A program made the position numbers and the translations under genes. Shown here one piece after another: positions 33,637 to 42,538 of a stretch of 64,000 nucleotides of DNA. Source of the DNA: Colimorpha_A sp045540115 (lineage in GTDB: Bacteria > Bacillota > Clostridia > Oscillospirales > CAG-272); contig JAZQGR010000058.1 in the NCBI GenBank assembly GCA_045540115.1, positions 71,835 to 135,834 of the forward strand, read 5' to 3'. The stretch's first letter is position 1, and each line of letters begins with the position of its first letter. A model generated the notes under the pieces. That model ran no database searches, was not told the origin of the DNA, and saw only the letters and a program-made list of their open reading frames with translations.

Positions 33637-35325
33637 ATGGGCAAGGGCAGCCGCGTAAGAGACGAGAGAGCGCAGAACGGTAACGAAAATACCGTAAGAC
33701 TCTCGAAAAGGCAGATAATTCAGCTGCAGGAAAAGAAAAAGCGCAACAAGAAGATTCTCACATGGGGTATTACGGCGGTAGTTGCAATAGCAGTAGTTGT
33801 TGCTATCATACTTACCTCTATTCCCAAGGTACCGAACCTCGAAAAGCATCTCGTTGCCAGCAACGAGCTTATCGAGATCGACGGAGCTATGTTCGCATAC
33901 GTTGTTTACGACTATGTAGGACAGTACGGCTCCTATATGTCACAGCAGGGCTACAATCCTAATCTCGGACTTCTCAATCAGACGACCAATTATTCGAGTG
34001 GCGGAACTTCCATGACCTGGTACAAGTACTTCTGCGGACTTGCTGAGAGCAAGCTTGCCGAGTACGTGTCCTTCGCTTCCGCACAGCTTGCCAAGGTAGC
34101 TGAGGAAAAGGGAAGCGCTGTTACAATCGACGAGGCTCTTACCAAGGAAGATAAGGACCAGATCAACGATTATATGAAGGAGCTCAAGGACCACGCGCTT
34201 TCGAGCGGTTACGGCGGCATCGATAAGTTCCTCAGCGCAGTTTACACTCCCGGTGTTACCGAGGGCGCACTCAGAAGATACCTCAAGATCGAGGCTCTCG
34301 CTTATGCATACGTTGAGGACTTCCTTGATTCCCTCAAATATACCGACGAGCAGCTCGACGAGTTCCGTGAGGACAACCCCGATTCCTTCAAGAAGATAGA
34401 CTACGTTTACTACACCTTCTCCGAAACCTACGTTAAGGATGCTACTCCCGAGCAGAAGAACGAGGCATACGCTAAGGCAAAGGCTGCAGCTGAGAAGTTC
34501 GTAGCAGAGCACAAGACCGTTGAAGAGTTCAAGAACGGTATCTATGAGCTCGAGAAGGCTAAGAAGGACGCAGCTACCACTACAACCGCTACTACTACCG
34601 CAGGTGCTACCACCAAGGCTACAGTTGACGCAGAGAAGGAAAAGGAAGAGCTTATCAGCAAGTTCCTTACCTCCGGTTCTCTCTACAATTCTGCCAAGGC
34701 AGAAGCAGCTGATACCAAGGCATATTACGAGTGGGCATACAGCACCGACCGTGTTGCTAACGACACCTATATTCAGGAAGTTAAGGCGTCTAACGGCGAC
34801 CTTTCCTACACCGTTTACATCATTGAGAAGGGCGTATACATTGATGAATATGACTCTCAGGATGTAAGACATATCCTCTTTGACATCGATACCTCCCTCA
34901 AGGGCACCGCTCTCGAGAAGGCATACGACGAGGCAAAGAAGGAAGCCGAAAAGGTACTCGAAGAGTACAATAAGGGCGATAAGACCGCTGAGAAGTTCGG
35001 CGAGCTCGCAAAGGAACACACCGCTGACTCCAACGGCGAAGAGGGTGGTCTCTACGAGAACGTTCTCAAGGGACAGATGGTTACCGAGTTTGAAGACTGG
35101 ATCTACGACGAAGCACGTAAGGAAGGCGACGTAGAGCTTGTTAAGACTAACTACGGCTGGCACATCATGTACTATGTCGGCAAGGGCAAGACCGCTTGGA
35201 AGGTAACTGCTGAAAACGGTCTCAAGAACGAGGACTATGAAAAGCACCTCGAAGAGCTCAATGAAAAGTACGAGCTCGATTACGACTACGAGGCAATGTT
35301 CATCTCCCTCGGCGGCGAAATGTAA
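33637..35325 (+). CDS. Membrane-anchored PpiC-type peptidyl-prolyl isomerase
   Basis: Extracytoplasmic folding factor of the PrsA/SurA type, 562 residues. A basic cytoplasmic start (about residues 1-45) is followed by one uncleaved-type membrane segment (ILTWGITAVVAIAVVVAIIL), a SurA-like alpha-helical region, a Thr/Ala-rich linker near residue 320 (TTTTATTTAGATT), and a parvulin domain at about 410-520 (DVRHILFDIDT ... FGELAKEHTADSNGEEGGLY ... TNYGWHIMYYVG). It lacks a lipobox, unlike PrsA. I start at 33637 after AACGGAGTTTAACA; the upstream part of the open frame lies in a structured leader. Confidence 0.87.
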   Translation: MGKGSRVRDERAQNGNENTVRLSKRQIIQLQEKKKRNKKILTWGITAVVAIAVVVAIILTSIPKVPNLEKHLVASNELIEIDGAMFAYVVYDYVGQYGSYMSQQGYNPNLGLLNQTTNYSSGGTSMTWYKYFCGLAESKLAEYVSFASAQLAKVAEEKGSAVTIDEALTKEDKDQINDYMKELKDHALSSGYGGIDKFLSAVYTPGVTEGALRRYLKIEALAYAYVEDFLDSLKYTDEQLDEFREDNPDSFKKIDYVYYTFSETYVKDATPEQKNEAYAKAKAAAEKFVAEHKTVEEFKNGIYELEKAKKDAATTTTATTTAGATTKATVDAEKEKEELISKFLTSGSLYNSAKAEAADTKAYYEWAYSTDRVANDTYIQEVKASNGDLSYTVYIIEKGVYIDEYDSQDVRHILFDIDTSLKGTALEKAYDEAKKEAEKVLEEYNKGDKTAEKFGELAKEHTADSNGEEGGLYENVLKGQMVTEFEDWIYDEARKEGDVELVKTNYGWHIMYYVGKGKTAWKVTAENGLKNEDYEKHLEELNEKYELDYDYEAMFISLGGEM

Positions 35326-35330
35326 TAATC

Positions 35331-35363
35331 GAAAACTCCCGAGCATAATCGCTCGGGAGTTTT
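35331..35363 (+). terminator. Terminator of the foldase gene
   Basis: AAAACTCCCGAGC/GCTCGGGAGTTTT around ATAATC, 5 bases after the stop codon. Confidence 0.9.
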
Positions 35364-35374
35364 AATATCAGAAT

Positions 35375-35402
35375 AAAAAACGGCTCGAAAGAGCCTTTTT
35401 TC
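35375..35402 (-). terminator. Terminator of the Mrp ATPase gene
   Basis: GGCTC-GAAA-GAGCC with runs on both sides (AAAAAAC and TTTTTT). Confidence 0.8.
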
Positions 35403-36236
35403 TTATACTTTAAGAGTTTCCTCAATATAGTCAGCCGCCGCCTCGATAGCGTCGCATTCCATAAGCTCAAGAGCGCCCTTGTCGCAGAGGTTTGCAAGGG
35501 AAGGATCGATCGGAACTCTTGCAAGCACCTTGAGACCGTATTCTGCGGCAACCTCGTCGACGTGGCTTTCACCGAATACCTTGATCTGCTTGCCGCAGTC
35601 GGGGCAGGATAGATAGCTCATGTTTTCAACGATGCCGAGAACGGGAACGTTCATAAGCTTTGCCATTCTGACAGCCTTTGCAACGATCATCGAAACAAGC
35701 TCCTGAGGGCTCGTTACGATCACGATTCCGTCAAGCGGGAGGGACTGGAAAACGGTAAGCGGAACGTCGCCTGTTCCGGGAGGCATATCGACAAACATAT
35801 AGTCAACATCGTCCCAGAAAACGTCGGTCCAGAACTGCTTAACGGTTCCTGCAATAACGGGACCTCTCCAGACGACGGGAGTAGTGTCCTCGTCGAGAAG
35901 AAGGTTAAGGCTCATGATCTTGGTGCCCATCTTAGAAACGACGGGGAAAATGCCGCGTTCATCGCCCTTGACGGGACCGTGAACGCCAAAAATTTTGGGG
36001 ATCGACGGACCGGTAATATCTGCGTCGAGTATTCCCGTCATAAGCTCTCTGCGGTTCATTGTTATAGCGAGCATAGAGGTGACGAGAGACTTTCCTACGC
36101 CGCCCTTGCCGCTGACAATACCAATTACTCTTTTGATCTTGCTGTGTGCATTTGCGGGAGCGAGCAAGCTTTCCTTCTGAGAGGAGCAGCTGCCGTTGCT
36201 TGCGCAAGTGCTACAGTCATGTGTACATTCTGACAT
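35403..36236 (-). CDS. Mrp/NBP35 family iron-sulfur carrier ATPase
   Basis: P-loop ATPase of 277 residues that carries and delivers Fe-S clusters. The N-terminus has a cysteine cluster (CTHDCSTCASNGSC) like that of eukaryotic and archaeal NBP35, which holds a [4Fe-4S] cluster; the deviant Walker A is GKGGVGKS (about residues 43-50), and the C-terminal cluster-bridging CPDCG (about residue 217) is present. It is monocistronic with its own terminator. Residues LPLDGIVIVTSPQELVS are the conserved MinD-like switch region. Confidence 0.9.
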   Translation of the reverse strand: MSECTHDCSTCASNGSCSSQKESLLAPANAHSKIKRVIGIVSGKGGVGKSLVTSMLAITMNRRELMTGILDADITGPSIPKIFGVHGPVKGDERGIFPVVSKMGTKIMSLNLLLDEDTTPVVWRGPVIAGTVKQFWTDVFWDDVDYMFVDMPPGTGDVPLTVFQSLPLDGIVIVTSPQELVSMIVAKAVRMAKLMNVPVLGIVENMSYLSCPDCGKQIKVFGESHVDEVAAEYGLKVLARVPIDPSLANLCDKGALELMECDAIEAAADYIEETLKV

Positions 36237-36414
36237 TATATTCGCCTCCTGAATAATTATCTACAATATAGTATTATAACCCCGTTTGGCAAAAAAATCA
36301 ATAGGAAAACGAATAAAAAACGGATTGTAATTCTTTTGTGAATTTTGTTAAAAAAAGTAAAAACGGGAATAATCTGTGTTATAATTGATATAACGAAGTG
36401 AAAGGAGAGCCGCG

Positions 36415-38172
36415 ATGGATATTTTCGTTAACACAGCCTTGTTCAGATACGTAATGCATTTTCTTGACAGGTCATCACCGATGAGAGCGCATATCAATTA
36501 TACGATGCCAAAGCCTCTTTGTCCTGTTGGAGTGAAAAACACAAAGCCACTCCAAAGAGTGATGCCCGAAAGCGTCGGGCTCCCATCAAGTGTCCTTTCC
36601 GCGTTTCTTGACGAAGCGATAAACGGCTGCGGTCTCGATCTGCACGGTGTTACTGTGCTTAAGGACGGTAAGGTAGTGTGTGAGGCGCAAGTCGGCGCAT
36701 ACCGCCCTGAGTTTTACCACGTTTGCCATTCACTCAGTAAATCCGTCACCGCAATGGCGATAGGAATGCTTATCGACGAGGGCAAGTTGACTCTTGACAG
36801 CAAGGCAACAAAGCTTCTCGAAAAGCGTGTTCCTGCGCTTTCGATGCTTGGCTACCGCTCCCTTACGATTCGTCATCTGCTGACGATGACCTCGGGCGCT
36901 TCATTTGCCGAAACGGGTGTCACGGTTGAAAAGAATTGGTTGAAGTCGTTCTTTGAATCGGGTGTGACTTCAGCTCCCGGCAAGAAGTTCAATTATAACA
37001 GCCTCAATACCTACGTTCTATCCTGCATAGTAAAGGAAGTGAGCGGTGAAGGTCTGTGCAAATATCTCAAAAAGCGCCTTTTTGAACCGCTCGGAATTAC
37101 GAATTACCATTGGGAACTTTCTCCCGAGGGTATTGAATGCGGTGGCTGGGGACTGTACCTTACGCGCGAGGACATGGCAAAGCTCGGTCAGCTTTACCTT
37201 GATGAAGGCGTCTGGTGCGGGAAACGCATTATTTCTGACACGTGGATAAAGATGTCGACTATGCCATGGATAAAGACGCCCGAGGAATACGGCGCGTTTG
37301 AGTATGGCTATCACGTCTGGGCAGACAAATACGGAAAGAGCTTCCTCTTTAACGGAATGTTTTGTCAGGACGTTCTTGTTCTCCGAGAGCAGAGAATAGT
37401 CATTGCGACAAACGGCGGTCTTGAGCAGCTCTTCCAGCAAAGCGAATACTATAACCTTATATTTAAATACTTTGACCTCCCGTCCTTCCGCCCGATACCG
37501 AAGGCGAGAAATCTCAGCAAGCTCCTTAAAGATCTGAAGAGCGGAGGCAGATATCACCTCTTCACGCCAAGTATTCCGAAGGATATTAGGAAGAACATCG
37601 GTGTGATCTACCGCGCCGACGATTTTTCGAAAAAGCCGCTTAAGGGTGTGCAAAAGAAGGGAAATCCGCTCGCATACGGTGTTCTTCCGATGACCGAGCA
37701 AATGCTCAGAAATTCCTACGCTACAGGAATCCGCTCAATGACCTTGAATAAGGAGGGGAGGGCACTGTTCCTCGATATCGAGGAAACTGAGGGCATCAAG
37801 CGCATACCGATCACGATCGACAAATGGACGGACACCGTTCTGCACTTCGGGAAGACAGATTACCGAGCCTCTGCTTATTCTACGTTATCAAGAAACGAGG
37901 ACGGCTTCCGCCTGCTCAAGATCAAGCTTACTTTCCCCGAGGTCGCAAGCACAAGGATCATAAAGGTGTATTTCAAAAACGGCTCTGTGCTTGTAACAAT
38001 GTCGGAAAGCCCGGGAATGGAGCTTGTGAGAATATTTGCCGACGTGCTCGAATCGACGATCAAGAACAATAAGCTACTGACTGATGTGGTCTCGCTTGTT
38101 AATGCAGATTCGATATTCTTAAAGCTTGAAAAACGCTTCGAGCCGACATTTACTCTTGAAAAGGATAACTAA
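36415..38172 (+). CDS. Class C beta-lactamase-like serine hydrolase
   Basis: Predicted serine hydrolase of the beta-lactamase/penicillin-binding protein-like superfamily (esterase, D-peptidase or amidase), 585 residues. The catalytic SxxK is SLSK (about residue 104), the tyrosine motif is YNSLN (about 196). The last 190 residues (about 395-585) are an added domain of beta type. There is no signal peptide, so it may be cytoplasmic, which is unusual for cell-wall enzymes. The start follows GTGAAAGGAGAGCCGCG. A -10 box (TATAAT, 36381-36386) is present but no clear -35. Confidence 0.78.
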   Translation: MDIFVNTALFRYVMHFLDRSSPMRAHINYTMPKPLCPVGVKNTKPLQRVMPESVGLPSSVLSAFLDEAINGCGLDLHGVTVLKDGKVVCEAQVGAYRPEFYHVCHSLSKSVTAMAIGMLIDEGKLTLDSKATKLLEKRVPALSMLGYRSLTIRHLLTMTSGASFAETGVTVEKNWLKSFFESGVTSAPGKKFNYNSLNTYVLSCIVKEVSGEGLCKYLKKRLFEPLGITNYHWELSPEGIECGGWGLYLTREDMAKLGQLYLDEGVWCGKRIISDTWIKMSTMPWIKTPEEYGAFEYGYHVWADKYGKSFLFNGMFCQDVLVLREQRIVIATNGGLEQLFQQSEYYNLIFKYFDLPSFRPIPKARNLSKLLKDLKSGGRYHLFTPSIPKDIRKNIGVIYRADDFSKKPLKGVQKKGNPLAYGVLPMTEQMLRNSYATGIRSMTLNKEGRALFLDIEETEGIKRIPITIDKWTDTVLHFGKTDYRASAYSTLSRNEDGFRLLKIKLTFPEVASTRIIKVYFKNGSVLVTMSESPGMELVRIFADVLESTIKNNKLLTDVVSLVNADSIFLKLEKRFEPTFTLEKDN

Positions 38173-38206
38173 AAAACCGTAGTCGGTCATCCGACTACGG
38201 TTTTAT
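38171..38206. terminator. Terminator between convergent genes
   Basis: AAACCGTAGTCGG/CCGACTACGGTTT with A run before and T run after. Confidence 0.9.
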
Positions 38207-38211
38207 CATAT

Positions 38212-40344
38212 TCAGTTCCAAGATACTCCGTTTGAATCGAGTGTCAGCGAGGTTGACGATTCTGTCCCGATCGACGGCGAAGTGTCGCCGAGGACTATTA
38301 CCTTTGCCGAGATCGACGCGGGCATCTTTATCGTCGCAATGTTGCCGCCGACGCTTACTATAAGGAACTCGCCGCTGCTAAGCGAAACATCCTTGTATTT
38401 TCCGACGCTCGAAAAATTCTGACAATTAGTTGCCTCGTTTGTCATTCCGCGGCTCTGCATTATGGCGATAACCGATCCGCCCTCATACTTGTAGCCCTGC
38501 TCCGAGTCGATAGCGGAGTTTCCGCCGGAATTGGTAATAACGACCGTGTTTCCGCCCGAGAATACGATTCCCTGATAGGATGTACGGCTGTTTGAATCAA
38601 TGCCGTCCCCCGAGCAGTAAACGTACAGAGTGCCGCCGCTTATGGAAACCGCGGTTCCCGATACTGCCGTCGCATTTATTCCGTCGTCCTTCGATATCAC
38701 CGAAACGTAACCGCCCGAGATGTTTACGGTAGTTCCCTCAATGCCTTCATAGGCGTTCGACACCGTCACTGTTCCGCCGCTGACAGAAAGAGATCCGTCG
38801 GCGTGAATACCGTCATCATTTGAATAAACGGTAACGATTCCGCCCTTTATGGTAACGTTACCGAGGGGCGTATTTCCGTTTTCAATAGAATCGTCGTTGT
38901 TCGCATGTATTGCATCGTCATAAGCCTTGATATTGACAGTGCCATTATTGATAATTATCTCGTTTGCGGCCTTTATTCCCTTGGTGGAGTGATCGCCCTT
39001 ATCGGCATTGCCGTCGCCCATTCCACCGGGACCGCCGCCACCGGGACCACCAGGTCTGCCACCACCGAAGCCGCCTTCTTGTATCGTGGTCGTGTAATTC
39101 GTCCACTCATAATACAGTCCGTCATAGGACGGCAGAAGTGCGAAGGTATCACATCCGCTGTTAGGCGTAAGATACTCGGAAGAAACCAAGCAGGTCTCCT
39201 CCTGCCCGCGCTGATCGGCGCTTTCATAAATGAAGAACTGCTGCTTCGCATAATCGGGCATTTTAGGGTACGAATAGTAATGGTAATCGTATCTGCTACC
39301 CGATGCCTTGGAATGATATTCTGCATTTACCCAAACGTAATCCGTTTCGGAATTATAGTATTTCACTGAATAGTAGTAATCGTCACCGGGAAATCTGATA
39401 TAATTTGTATCCGACGAGGTTGCGGTTACTTCCTTTGAATAGCTTGAATATTTGTCTGTATAAATGCTGAGAACAGTCGTTGCATCGTCAACTGTTACGT
39501 TGTACGCTGCATCAATTCCGTCGCAAGCCGCGTAAAGGGTGTGAGTACCGCCGAGGATCGATACGGTTCCTCGCTGATTGCCCTTGTTTGAAACGTCGCT
39601 GTTTGAGGTCTTGATCGCGTCACCGCAGGATGCGATGAGCGTCGTGCTTCCGCCCTCGATCTCGACGCCGTCATTTCCCTTGAGCGCATTGTCGATGCAG
39701 GCAACGAACAGGGTAAGGTTTTTAACCTGAAGATCGTCCTTCGACTGAATACCGTTGTTGTTTTCCGAAACAACTGTAAGCTCGCCCTTACCGCCGATCT
39801 CAAGGTCGACCTCCGAATAGATCGCGCCCGGATGAAGCGCGTCGTTTTCGGGATCGATAGCTTCTCTTTTATCGTAAATATAATTTTTAGTATCCTTCTT
39901 TGCCTTGATGGCAACCTCGTCGCCGCTCAGTACAGTAATCGGATTTGTCGATGAACTTACAAGGGAAAGACCGTGAAGCTCAAGGTCAAATTTGTTGTCA
40001 TCACCGGTATCTATCACGATATTACCGTTGAAGGTTCCCGAGATAGAGTAAACTGATCTCTCAGTTACAGTAGTAAAGGTAAGAGTTGTTCCTTCAAGCT
40101 TGTAGGCGTTAGGAGTGCCTGAAACGAACTGAACGACGATGTCAGCTGATTCGCCCTCGAAATATCCGTCGTAGGCGCCGGTATTGTCAATGCTTTCTCC
40201 AAAGGCCTTGTTATCATCTCCAAGGTCAGAAACGTTGCCTTGCGTTTCGTTTCCTGAGCTACCGGGCAAACGTTTTCCGGCATTATCTCCGCATCCCGTC
40301 AGAATAAGAACGAGACACAGCAGGATCATTATAGACCTTTTCAT
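38212..40344 (-). CDS. DUF4353 carbohydrate-binding-domain lipoprotein
   Basis: Secreted lipoprotein of 710 residues; lipobox LTGC gives Cys18. The mature protein has a DUF4353-type beta-helical region, in two blocks (about residues 85-345 and 455-700), with repeated GG-x-V/T turns (ISGGTLYVYCSGDGID, VNISGGYVSVISKDDG). A Gly/Pro-rich low-complexity insert (GGRPGGPGGGGPGG) separates them. In Clostridia, such proteins travel with VTC-type polyphosphate polymerase and DUF4956 genes, as here, often together with CotH; no CotH gene is in this cluster. It starts 16 bases after DUF4956, after CAGGAGAATAAT. Confidence 0.85.
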   Translation of the reverse strand: MKRSIMILLCLVLILTGCGDNAGKRLPGSSGNETQGNVSDLGDDNKAFGESIDNTGAYDGYFEGESADIVVQFVSGTPNAYKLEGTTLTFTTVTERSVYSISGTFNGNIVIDTGDDNKFDLELHGLSLVSSSTNPITVLSGDEVAIKAKKDTKNYIYDKREAIDPENDALHPGAIYSEVDLEIGGKGELTVVSENNNGIQSKDDLQVKNLTLFVACIDNALKGNDGVEIEGGSTTLIASCGDAIKTSNSDVSNKGNQRGTVSILGGTHTLYAACDGIDAAYNVTVDDATTVLSIYTDKYSSYSKEVTATSSDTNYIRFPGDDYYYSVKYYNSETDYVWVNAEYHSKASGSRYDYHYYSYPKMPDYAKQQFFIYESADQRGQEETCLVSSEYLTPNSGCDTFALLPSYDGLYYEWTNYTTTIQEGGFGGGRPGGPGGGGPGGMGDGNADKGDHSTKGIKAANEIIINNGTVNIKAYDDAIHANNDDSIENGNTPLGNVTIKGGIVTVYSNDDGIHADGSLSVSGGTVTVSNAYEGIEGTTVNISGGYVSVISKDDGINATAVSGTAVSISGGTLYVYCSGDGIDSNSRTSYQGIVFSGGNTVVITNSGGNSAIDSEQGYKYEGGSVIAIMQSRGMTNEATNCQNFSSVGKYKDVSLSSGEFLIVSVGGNIATIKMPASISAKVIVLGDTSPSIGTESSTSLTLDSNGVSWN

Positions 40345-40360
40345 ATTATTCTCCTGTTTA

Positions 40361-41053
40361 TTAAAGCTCCGCTATGCGGTTTTCCTGTTTGGAAACCATA
40401 ATTTCAAGATTGCCGTTACGCTCGCGAATACGGTCGATCATTTCCTTTTCTTTTGTGGCGTCGCGCAGGGTTACGTTGTATGTAAGACGGAACATGCTTC
40501 CCATATTTGTGGTCTTTACCTTGATAAGCTCGTTTTTCTTTGTATACTGTGTGAAGATATCGTCGAAGGCGCCTGTATAGTCAAGATCCTCGGGGATTGT
40601 AATGTTGATCGTTTTGTTTGCAGCAGCCTTCTTGGCATATCCGCCCGAAAGGAGATTGTAAATAACGAACATCGCGCACATTACGAGGGTAAAGAGCCCT
40701 GCAAATCCGAGATAGCCCATTCCGCAGATAAGTCCCGTTCCCATAGCAAGGAATATCGCGACGATCTCCTTAGCAGATCCGGGAGCCGAGCGGAAGCGAA
40801 CGAGGCTGAATGCACCTGCGACCGCAACGCCTGCACCGATATTTCCGTTCACCATCATAATAACTACGCAAACAACGGCGGGCAGAAGCGCAAGAGTTAC
40901 GATAAAGCTGTTAGAATGCTCATTTTTTATCATGTAAGCGATTGCCATAATAAGACCGAGAACAAGAGCAACGCCAAGACAGAGAAGGAAGTCGCTGACG
41001 CTTATCATCTGTGTAAGTCCATTGTCAAAAATACCCTTAAAAATCTTGTCCAT
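40361..41053 (-). CDS. DUF4956 membrane protein
   Basis: Membrane protein of 230 residues with four N-terminal segments (about residues 18-135, including GAGVAVAGAFSLVRFRSAPGSAKEI, the most conserved DUF4956 stretch) and a C-terminal soluble domain with alpha/beta character. DUF4956 genes are the standing companion of VTC-domain genes. Its first 17 bases overlap the end of the VTC gene, which implies translational coupling. The role is unknown; a part in polymer export or surface assembly has been suggested only from neighbourhood. Confidence 0.87.
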   Translation of the reverse strand: MDKIFKGIFDNGLTQMISVSDFLLCLGVALVLGLIMAIAYMIKNEHSNSFIVTLALLPAVVCVVIMMVNGNIGAGVAVAGAFSLVRFRSAPGSAKEIVAIFLAMGTGLICGMGYLGFAGLFTLVMCAMFVIYNLLSGGYAKKAAANKTINITIPEDLDYTGAFDDIFTQYTKKNELIKVKTTNMGSMFRLTYNVTLRDATKEKEMIDRIRERNGNLEIMVSKQENRIAEL

Positions 41054-41789
41054 TTGAAATAAGCTCCTTTTTTTCGACGGATTTGTTTAAGTAAAGGTCA
41101 GGGAATATAAGCGTGCTGTACGCCGTACCGTATTTTGAAAACGACGTCTTGTATATTTTCTCGCGAGACAGGATCTCTACCATCCATAAGGGAATGGCAC
41201 CCGCGCATTTCAGCTCCATAAGAACCTTTCCACTTTCGAGTATCTGTCTGCCGTATGGCGGGGAACAAAGTGTCAGATCATCGGTTCTTGCGAGTATGTT
41301 TTCGTCAAACGTGATACGGAAATCACCACCCTCACGGTCGAAGAATGCTTCACGTTCATAAGAAAGGAAGACCTTTGGCTTGAGATTTCCGTAGAAGTCA
41401 ATGAAGTAATCGATCTCGCGCGAGATCTGGGTGCTTTCAAGAGGTACCTCCTGCCGTCCGACCCATTTCATCGCATCGCTCTCGGGAAGGGCAAGGCGTC
41501 GCTTGTAAACTACCTTTTGGTACTTTTTCTTCAGCTCAACGAATACCGTGCTGTCGGGCTTGGCAAGATCATAACTGCGGACTCGCAGCTTTTCCTTATA
41601 TGCGGGACGCTCGATCGAACGCCTTATAAGTCGGTAGCTGTCGTCGTCGAAATAGATGTTTCTGATTGTGCTCCGCCCGTACTTGTCGGGAAACATATAC
41701 GGCTCCATTGCACTCATGATCATTTCCTTTTGTTCAAGAGTGAGCATATATTTCAGCTCATATCTCTTGAACACCGTCTGAAATGCCAT
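41037..41789 (-). CDS. VTC-domain polyphosphate polymerase-like protein
   Basis: Cytoplasmic VTC-type catalytic domain of 250 residues, the fold that makes polyphosphate from ATP in yeast. It opens with FKRYELKYML, typical of the family, and has the basic and acidic tunnel residues in order: KEKLRVRSY, FVELKKKYQKVVYKRRL, SYEREAF and MELKCAGAIPLWM. The basic and glutamate residues that line the active tunnel appear intact. Overlap with DUF4956 and the DUF4353 lipoprotein downstream make a surface-polymer role as likely as storage polyphosphate. Confidence 0.87.
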   Translation of the reverse strand: MAFQTVFKRYELKYMLTLEQKEMIMSAMEPYMFPDKYGRSTIRNIYFDDDSYRLIRRSIERPAYKEKLRVRSYDLAKPDSTVFVELKKKYQKVVYKRRLALPESDAMKWVGRQEVPLESTQISREIDYFIDFYGNLKPKVFLSYEREAFFDREGGDFRITFDENILARTDDLTLCSPPYGRQILESGKVLMELKCAGAIPLWMVEILSREKIYKTSFSKYGTAYSTLIFPDLYLNKSVEKKELISNGQDF

Positions 41790-41836
41790 CAGCTTTTCTC
41801 CTTTACGTTGTCGGTGATATGAAGTAGAAAAGAAGA

Positions 41837-42367
41837 TTATTCTCTGTTGTGCTCGTTCTTCGGGGGAGGGAGTATGCGAAAGCCCTTGACACCGGCAATA
41901 TAGGCGATCGTGCAGGTGATAAGTGAGGGAACGATGATGAGAAGGTATGCAAAGGGGTTAAACTTGAAAACAACGTTAATGATACCGATATACATTCCTT
42001 CAAGAATAGCCGCGGCACCGCTTCCGATTGCCATTACTCCCGCAGCACCGGGAACGTATCTGCCGATAATTATGAGTATTGCGATGATGAAATTAGGGAT
42101 ATTCGCGATAAGCGACATATAAAGTCCCTTATATTTGATGAAATCAAGCCGTTTTGCTTCGATGCGGATTTTTTCCTCGTAGCCGATATCCCACGTCATT
42201 GTGTAAAGAAGCACCATGTAGAAGCAAGCGGCGAAGATGCTCGAAAGCAAGAAAAGAGTTTTGCTCGGAGTCGCAAAGGAAAGTGCAATTCCGAATATCG
42301 TCATACCGATCTGGTTTATGAACATTTTGAAGATAGTGTAAGAATTGTCCTTAAAAAAGAACTTCAT
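41837..42367 (-). CDS. Four-TM membrane protein at the head of the VTC cluster
   Basis: Unrecognised membrane protein of 176 residues with four hydrophobic segments (about residues 12-33, 36-57, 85-115, 139-163). It starts the four-gene cluster, 47 bases before the VTC gene, with no terminator between. The C-terminus (RILPPPKNEHNRE) is polar and probably cytoplasmic. This gene is not part of the usual VTC-DUF4956-DUF4353 set that I know, so it may be a lineage-specific subunit. A -10-like TAAAAT lies upstream, but no convincing -35. Confidence 0.65.
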   Translation of the reverse strand: MKFFFKDNSYTIFKMFINQIGMTIFGIALSFATPSKTLFLLSSIFAACFYMVLLYTMTWDIGYEEKIRIEAKRLDFIKYKGLYMSLIANIPNFIIAILIIIGRYVPGAAGVMAIGSGAAAILEGMYIGIINVVFKFNPFAYLLIIVPSLITCTIAYIAGVKGFRILPPPKNEHNRE

Positions 42368-42481
42368 AGTAGCGTATTTGTCCTTTCGACTTTGTTGTTT
42401 ACGACGTTTATTTTACTATATTTTTGTGATAGATTTGTGAATAAGAACAAAATAACGAGAAAGTTTACATTTTATTAATGA

Positions 42482-42508
42482 ATATAATATACGATTAGTA
42501 TATTATAT
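42482..42508. repeat. Perfect inverted repeat upstream of the recombinase gene
   Basis: ATATAATATAC-GATTA-GTATATTATAT: 11-base perfect arms, 5-base centre. It lies 30 bases before the start codon and includes TATAAT-like sequences, so it could be an operator or a promoter. Confidence 0.5.
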
Positions 42509-42538
42509 ACTTACAATTGTACTAAATCAGGAGGACCT

